Shown here: positions 59,394 through 64,000 of the stretch, piece after piece
Position numbering within the stretch: position 1 is the stretch's first letter
Layout: each line of letters opens with the position of its first letter
From: Flavobacteriales bacterium
Lineage (GTDB): Bacteria > Bacteroidota > Bacteroidia > Flavobacteriales_D > Sanyastnellaceae
Length of the DNA stretch: 64,000 nucleotides
Direction: 5' to 3'
NCBI GenBank assembly: GCA_018402085.1
Contig: JAGYJM010000002.1
Coordinates: 124,001-188,000 of the forward strand
Translations under genes and position numbers: made by a program
Notes under the pieces: model-generated
The model's input: the letters and a program-made list of their open reading frames with translations, nothing else
The model's database searches: none
What the model was told of the DNA's origin: nothing

Positions 59394-61223
59394 TTACGTT
59401 TGTTGTTCGAGGAAGATGCGTGCATTGATGAAGTTGAACAGGAACTTTTTATAGCTGTTTGCGAATTCACCACGCTGAAGCACCGCTTCTAGTTTCGGTT
59501 TGTTGAAGTAGTCAAAAATGGGCGATTCATCGAGGAAGTAAGCCAGATGAGACGCATTGTTAAAGTCAAAAATCGAATTGATAGAGGCATTGAAGCCCTT
59601 TTTCTCGCGCGAAAGACGCACCTGGTCGTTCAGGATGCCCTTCATCGATTCGCGGAGAATATACTTATTGTAGCCCTCATGAATCAGGTGCTCTGAAGGA
59701 ATGCTGTATGCCCATTCAAATAAACCGCGATCGAGAAAGGGGCTTCGGTTCTCGATGCTGTACATCATACTGTTCAGGTCATCTTCGTGCAGGATCACTC
59801 TCACCACTTCGTGAAACAGCTCATTCATCATGCGATTACGGAGCAGCGAAGCTCCGTAGTCCGTTTCCGTAAAGGGTTCATGGAAATCTTCGTGCAAGAG
59901 GCTCCTGAATTGCTGATTATTCAGGTAAATGTGATCCCGCTTGTAAGGCTCTTTGATGTAAAGATCAAATTTCCTGAAATCGGGGTGCCGCACGTACTGC
60001 AGCGGATAGGTCTCCCACTCTTTTTTGTATCGCTGAAACTCCGGATGGTTCCTCATCTCATAAAGGTGCAGCACGAAGTGGTCGTAATAACCCGTGAAGA
60101 GTTCATCAGCAGCCGTGCCGGATACTGATATCTTATACCCGTTGTCTGCAATCTGCTGCGAGAGCATCGAGTGCACGAAATAAGAAATGGTTGCCACCGG
60201 TGCATCGTGATATTTCACGAGGCGTTCGAGGTAATCAATATGGTGTTCACTTGGCTCCAGCACGATCCGGGTGCTTTGGCAGCCGGTATCTTTAATGGTT
60301 GCCTGAATGTTGTCGTACTCGTCGTAGCGATGGTCTTTGTCGATGATTGAGAAGGTATGGGCAGTAGTGTTCAGTACCTTGGAGGCAATAGACACGAGAC
60401 TCGCAGAATCTACTCCGCCACTCAGGCAAAATGCGAGAGGAACATCTGACCGCATCCTCATCTTCACGCTTTCAATTAACCGTTCGCGCGTACCTTCAAT
60501 GGCTTCCTCCATGGTCATCTTGCGCTCATTCAAGCGGGGTGCCCAGTAGGTTTGCGCCGGCGGGGCAATCTCACCTTCCTGATGAATCCACATATTGGAG
60601 CGAATCGGCAGTTCCCAGACTCCTTTGAAAAAGGTTTCTTGGGTTTTATAAACCGACTTGTGCCCATTGATCATGTAGCGCAGTAAATGCTGTTCGTTTA
60701 CAGCGAATGAACGGTCAGCGATACTGCGCAATGCTTTTATTTCTGAAGCGAAGTAGAGGTTTTCACCGTCTTCAAAAAGGTACAACGGTTTTTCACCAAA
60801 GCGATCACGAGACAGCAGCAGTGAAGCAGTGCGCTCATCGTACAGCGCGAAGGCCCACATTCCTTCGAAGCGGTCGCAGCACGCTTCTCCCCAGTGGAGG
60901 TAGGCTTTTACGAGTACTTCAGTATCTGAATCGGTTGAAAAACGATGGCCTGCCCGTTCGAGCTCTGTTTTCAGCTCCACATAATTGTAAATTTCACCGT
61001 TGTAGACAAGGTGCACCGGTCCTTCATGAAAGGGCTGATTAGAGCGATCATCGAGGTCAATGATGCTGAGGCGCCGGTGCAAAAGCACCGGGATGCGGTG
61101 TTGATCCTCCCCAACCCAGTTTCCCTCGGCGTCAGGCCCGCGTTTTGCGAGCGTGTGAAGGGTGCGCTGAATGACTTCAGCTGATGGAACTTTTAATCCG
61201 AAAGATCCGGCAATACCACACAT
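59394..61223 (-). CDS. asnB: Asparagine synthetase-like glutamine amidotransferase (second copy)
   Basis: This 609-residue protein starts MCGIAGSFG with Cys2 as nucleophile. The glutaminase domain has KRGPDAEG, HRRLSIIDL and YNGEIYNY; the synthetase domain has FCLSGGVDSASL (about 270-281) and SGTAADELFTGYYDH. It differs clearly from the first copy in the locus (42503-44380) and has longer spacers, including an insertion before HRRLSII that matches dispersed palindrome copy 15. Placed between neuA and neuB, it may amidate a nonulosonic or uronic acid, as related enzymes do in other sugar-acid pathways. This is inference. Confidence 0.88.
   Translation of the reverse strand: MCGIAGSFGLKVPSAEVIQRTLHTLAKRGPDAEGNWVGEDQHRIPVLLHRRLSIIDLDDRSNQPFHEGPVHLVYNGEIYNYVELKTELERAGHRFSTDSDTEVLVKAYLHWGEACCDRFEGMWAFALYDERTASLLLSRDRFGEKPLYLFEDGENLYFASEIKALRSIADRSFAVNEQHLLRYMINGHKSVYKTQETFFKGVWELPIRSNMWIHQEGEIAPPAQTYWAPRLNERKMTMEEAIEGTRERLIESVKMRMRSDVPLAFCLSGGVDSASLVSIASKVLNTTAHTFSIIDKDHRYDEYDNIQATIKDTGCQSTRIVLEPSEHHIDYLERLVKYHDAPVATISYFVHSMLSQQIADNGYKISVSGTAADELFTGYYDHFVLHLYEMRNHPEFQRYKKEWETYPLQYVRHPDFRKFDLYIKEPYKRDHIYLNNQQFRSLLHEDFHEPFTETDYGASLLRNRMMNELFHEVVRVILHEDDLNSMMYSIENRSPFLDRGLFEWAYSIPSEHLIHEGYNKYILRESMKGILNDQVRLSREKKGFNASINSIFDFNNASHLAYFLDESPIFDYFNKPKLEAVLQRGEFANSYKKFLFNFINARIFLEQQT
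61075..61095 (+). repeat. Dispersed GGATG palindrome, copy 15
   Basis: Stem CGGTGC/GCACCG, loop AAAA, then GGATG. It is antisense to the second asnB-like gene and encodes the extra RIPVLLHR before the conserved HRRLSII motif. Confidence 0.75.
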
Positions 61224-61226
61224 TGG

Positions 61227-61817
61227 TCAAGTCTTATCCGGAGCGTGTTTGGCCCTGAAAACAGGTGACTGCTCTAAGGCACGAATGTCGTCAATCGTAT
61301 GGACATCTGCGTTGTTTGCGATCACAAATCCACAGTGGGCGCTTAGAAATGGATTGAAGATGGCATGTTTTTTTACAATCCGAAAGGCGGCATTCTGCAC
61401 CCCTGAACTGTCACAGCTCATCACTTCCCACAAGCGGTGCGCCTGCATCAGCTCATATCCGCTGCGAAGCTGTTCTGCGGTTAACTCCGGAGAGTTGGCC
61501 TGGGCAATAATGACTGTGTCTACTTGTCCGTTGGCTTCTACAAGCGGATCTTGCACCGCTTGACGGATAGCGATGATTTTTGGTGTGGAGTCGTCGGCCA
61601 GATCGGCTGGTCGCTTCAGAGGAGTCGCTCCCGCATCCTGCGCTTTGCGCAGTATTTCATCATCATCGCTACTCACAAAAACTTCGTCTACAAAAGCACA
61701 TCCGCCGAGGGCTTCGAGGGTATAATAAAGCAGCGGCTTACCAAAGAGAGGGTATATGTTTTTGCCTTTCAGGCGCTTTGAGCCACCTCTGGCCGGTATG
61801 ATCGCTATGGTTCTCAT
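61227..61817 (-). CDS. neuA: Acylneuraminate cytidylyltransferase (CMP-nonulosonate synthetase)
   Basis: This 196-residue protein has the family P-loop-like start IAIIPARGGSKRLKGKNIYPLFGKPLLYYTLEAL (4-37), then VSSDDDEILRKAQDAGATPLKRPADLADD (about 48-76), AQANSPELTAEQL (about 104-116) and the end HTIDDIRALEQS. It activates a nine-carbon sugar acid with CTP. It is shorter than classical NeuA (about 225-230). With the short NeuB it points to a nonulosonic acid in the surface polymer. It overlaps the MurG-like gene by 4 bases. Dispersed palindrome copy 16 (61634-61652) encodes LRKAQDA. Confidence 0.9.
   Translation of the reverse strand: MRTIAIIPARGGSKRLKGKNIYPLFGKPLLYYTLEALGGCAFVDEVFVSSDDDEILRKAQDAGATPLKRPADLADDSTPKIIAIRQAVQDPLVEANGQVDTVIIAQANSPELTAEQLRSGYELMQAHRLWEVMSCDSSGVQNAAFRIVKKHAIFNPFLSAHCGFVIANNADVHTIDDIRALEQSPVFRAKHAPDKT
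61634..61652 (-). repeat. Dispersed GGATG palindrome, copy 16 (3-base loop)
   Basis: On the minus strand: stem CTGCGC/GCGCAG, loop AAA, with GATG completing GGATG. It encodes LRKAQDA in neuA. Confidence 0.65.
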
Positions 61818-62902
61818 GAAATTCGGTTGAGAATGTCTTGCGCAATGATCTCGGCTCCGTTCACGCCCATCTCATGGTCACGCATGTTTTCTACAATGGT
61901 TTTGTACTCATTGCGAATGAACTGCGGAAGCAGCCTCGCCAGGTCTTCGCGAAAGGCTTCGATACTGATGAATGTGCCCAGTCCGCATTTTTTTAAATTG
62001 AGGATATTCTCACTCATTTCAGGGTTCATAGCCTCGCCAATCAGTAACATGGGGGTGCGCAGTCCAATGCATTCGCTGATGGTGTTAAAGCCTGCACGAC
62101 CGATCACCAGATCCATGTCACCGATGTAGTCTACCATAAGCTCGTTGGCATCAATGAAGCTTATGTTTTCCTGGTCACGTTGCATTTTCGACGAAACGTA
62201 GAACTGAAAATCGTTGAGATCGCGCACCGAATCCAGCGCCTTTTCAATGCTCGGTTGCAAAAGACCTGAACCACTGTCCATGATCATCACCCGGAAGCGA
62301 CCATTGCGCTGCACCTGTTTGTGATTGATCTCTTTTCTCAGAATCAGCGGCACCTGCCGAGCATTGTCGCGATAATAATGAAGGATTTCTTCGGGCGTGA
62401 ATGGCGGAAAGTAAAGCACGTCGGCCATTTTTGCCATTTCAAAAAAGCGATAGATGACCTTCGTGCTCAGCGGTGGAGGGTAGAGCTTGGAGAAGAACCA
62501 GTCCCAGGTAAAATGAGCGACGCCAAAAGCTGGTATGTTGCGCTCCACGGCTGCTGGAAAAGCCTCATATACAAAATCAGAAAGTACAAAATCATAGCCG
62601 GGCGTTGCAGCCTCTTCTTTAAGCCAATCTGCAGAGCGCTCAAGATAGCCGGCATAGCTCATTCGAATGGCAGCGAGATCAGGAGATCCGCTGGGAAGTT
62701 TGTGCCAGGTGATGTTGTTGTAACGATTGACCGCATTCACATCCTCAATAAGCCTTGAGGCGGCTTCCAGATGATGCTGGGTTTGCACGGTAAATGCTAT
62801 TGGTGCACCAAGGTCGCGCAGCGCTTCAATGATGGCGCGTTGGCGGACGATATGCCCGTATCCTTCGTCTGACAGGAATACCTTAGAATGCAGCGTGTTC
62901 AT
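61814..62902 (-). CDS. MurG/GT28-like glycosyltransferase or nucleotide-sugar hydrolase
   Basis: This 362-residue GT-B protein begins KVFLSDEGYGHIVRQRAIIEAL (7-28). Its C-terminal part has RVMIMDSGSGLLQPSIEKAL (about 204-223) and DLVIGRAGFNTISECIGLRTPMLLIGEAMNPEMSENI (about 264-300), the MurG/GT28-type donor site. In sialic-acid-like loci, proteins of this fold (PseG type) can instead hydrolyse UDP-sugars before the NeuB step. It is the first gene of the locus by transcription order, 46 bases from the T9SS gene upstream, and overlaps neuA by 4 bases. Confidence 0.75.
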   Translation of the reverse strand: MNTLHSKVFLSDEGYGHIVRQRAIIEALRDLGAPIAFTVQTQHHLEAASRLIEDVNAVNRYNNITWHKLPSGSPDLAAIRMSYAGYLERSADWLKEEAATPGYDFVLSDFVYEAFPAAVERNIPAFGVAHFTWDWFFSKLYPPPLSTKVIYRFFEMAKMADVLYFPPFTPEEILHYYRDNARQVPLILRKEINHKQVQRNGRFRVMIMDSGSGLLQPSIEKALDSVRDLNDFQFYVSSKMQRDQENISFIDANELMVDYIGDMDLVIGRAGFNTISECIGLRTPMLLIGEAMNPEMSENILNLKKCGLGTFISIEAFREDLARLLPQFIRNEYKTIVENMRDHEMGVNGAEIIAQDILNRIS

Positions 62903-62948
62903 GCAGTAGCGGGTCCATGTGCCACGCAGACGTCAGTCTGAACAGGTC

Positions 62949-64000
62949 TTATTGAATCACAATGTGTTGCTGTTCTTGCTGCTGCCCGTCGTGGAGGCGG
63001 ATCAGGTAAGCTCCCGCATTCAGGTTTGGCAAAGCCACCTGAAGGAAGCCGGCATCTTCCGCGCCCGCAAAGGTATGGGAATAGACTAGTTGTCCGAGAA
63101 GATCATACACTTCGATGAAAATCAGTCCGAAGTACTTACCATCAGGCAGTTGCACAGTGAGCTGGTCTTGAGTCACCGGATTGGGGTAAAAAGAGGCTGC
63201 ATCTGTACCCTCATCCACTATGTTCAGGCTAAGTTCCATGGGGTTGCCGGGAACGGGAGCTAGTGGGTTGGTGTCAATAATGGTCACCGGACAAAAGAAG
63301 CCATAGTCGCCTTCTTGAGGATCAGCGCAAGCATCGAACATACCTACTTGAGGTTTGGCAGCCACGCGATAGGTTTCGCCCATTTCGAGACCGATGCCGT
63401 TCAAGCCAATGATGGTGTTCGGAGTGTACGCAACAATCGCCGGTCCCGTCGGAGTCATGGTAGGATCCATGGGGTCGATAGGCGCAAATTGCCAGGCGTA
63501 TTGATCGGCTACCGGCACAAACTGGCATTGCACAAAGCCACCGAGAAACTGAGAGCTATTGCAGAAGGCAGCCTGGACATTCGTGTAAGGTAGCGGGTTG
63601 GTAATGATGAAAATCGGCTCACTCCATGGGCCCCATACACCACAAAAGTTCACGCGCACCTCAATGCTGTAGATCTTGTTATAACGAATGCAAGTAATGT
63701 CACTGAGGTAAAGGAAGCTTGAGGATCCGCCGCTGTGCACGAAGGAGGTGTTGCCGTTATCGGTCGTTAACCGCCACTCCAGAAGTTGATTGGTACCTAC
63801 GAAAATCGCTTTGATTTCTCCGTCGAGGTCATAAGACTGGCCGATGTACGGTGGTTCTACTTGCGTATTCGGAAAGTCTTCCATTTGTATCGGACGGGTT
63901 TCGCCCCACCCGCTCCAGTAGCCGTTATTGGCCTCCTGGATTTGAACACGCACATTGTATGTGGTTCCAAAGCAGAGCCCCCCAACGGCATTTAAATTCA
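62949..64000 (-). CDS. Secreted protein with type A T9SS sorting domain (cut by window end)
   Basis: The frame stays open to the window edge (upstream codons read VGGLCFGTTYNVRVQIQ), so the N-terminus and signal peptide lie outside. The visible 350 or so residues contain fibronectin-like beta segments with paired cysteines (ITCIRY, VNFCGVWGPWSEP, AFCNSSQF, QCQFVPVADQYAWQF). The C-terminal T9SS type A domain follows (ASFYPNPVTQDQLTVQL ... IEVYDLLGQLVYS ... LPNLNAGAYLIRLHDG). The protein is exported through T9SS to the surface. Ligand or activity unknown. It ends 46 bases before the polysaccharide locus. Confidence 0.85.
   Translation of the reverse strand, partial: NLNAVGGLCFGTTYNVRVQIQEANNGYWSGWGETRPIQMEDFPNTQVEPPYIGQSYDLDGEIKAIFVGTNQLLEWRLTTDNGNTSFVHSGGSSSFLYLSDITCIRYNKIYSIEVRVNFCGVWGPWSEPIFIITNPLPYTNVQAAFCNSSQFLGGFVQCQFVPVADQYAWQFAPIDPMDPTMTPTGPAIVAYTPNTIIGLNGIGLEMGETYRVAAKPQVGMFDACADPQEGDYGFFCPVTIIDTNPLAPVPGNPMELSLNIVDEGTDAASFYPNPVTQDQLTVQLPDGKYFGLIFIEVYDLLGQLVYSHTFAGAEDAGFLQVALPNLNAGAYLIRLHDGQQQEQQHIVIQ

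Noticed and set aside
1-64000. tRNA, rRNA and CRISPR arrays
   Set aside because: I looked for tRNA T-loop patterns, rRNA-like blocks and regularly spaced repeats and saw none that hold up by eye; a covariance search would be decisive.

Overview
The window looks like a chromosome segment from a Bacteroidota bacterium, most likely of the Flavobacteriales type. The evidence is secreted proteins with type IX secretion (T9SS) C-terminal sorting domains of both the type A and the gliding-motility (type B) kind, a PorV/PorQ-family barrel, a TonB-dependent receptor with an N-terminal carboxypeptidase-regulatory-like domain, several TAnnTTTG promoter -7 elements, and a bifunctional Rel next to Fur and PurA. 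I could not recognise any tRNA, rRNA, CRISPR array, phage or transposase gene. The assignment comes from gene content read by eye, not from a database search.

Layout. 1-866: end of dihydrofolate reductase and a HupE/UreJ_2-like membrane protein. 867-1543: repeat-rich intergenic DNA with a 147-bp cruciform element. 1544-4545 (+): yidD, a His-rich lipoprotein, hemB and an Asp-box (BNR) protein. 4724-5594 (-): greA and a HIT protein. 5700-14679 (-): an operon of a large TonB-dependent receptor, a 1401-residue T9SS-secreted protein and a PorV-family barrel. 14939-18199 (-): a DUF255 thioredoxin-fold lipoprotein and two unknown secreted proteins. 18331-20064 (+): a small secreted protein and glyA. 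20046-27227 (-): fahA, rel/spoT, fur, a STAS protein, purA and an OstA/LptA-like protein in tight order. 27396-28849 (+): a DUF5819-like and HTTM-like membrane pair. 28935-34123 (-): two SurA/PpiC-type isomerases, a SurA-like lipoprotein and a MoxR ATPase. 34176-38901 (-): guaB, a type B T9SS protein and a nitronate monooxygenase-like enzyme. 39058-40014 (+): a DUF6089/PorG-like barrel. 40065-62902 (-): a surface polysaccharide locus of about 23 kb. 62949-64000 (-): a T9SS protein cut by the window end.

The polysaccharide locus holds glycosyltransferases, an O-antigen polymerase-like protein, acyl- and acetyltransferases, two asparagine synthetase-like amidotransferases, a WbpB/WbpE-like oxidoreductase-aminotransferase pair, an ATP-grasp enzyme, a TylF-like methyltransferase, and a sialic-acid-like cassette (short NeuB, NeuA, a MurG-like transferase and a large unknown protein with an HP motif). 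I found no flippase, initiating sugar-phosphate transferase or chain-length regulator in it.

The most unusual signal is a short dispersed palindrome. At least 16 copies share a covarying GC-rich stem, an A-rich loop closed by GC, and a GGATG (once GGATA) on the 3' side. They lie in both orientations, mostly inside coding sequences, at about one per 4 kb.
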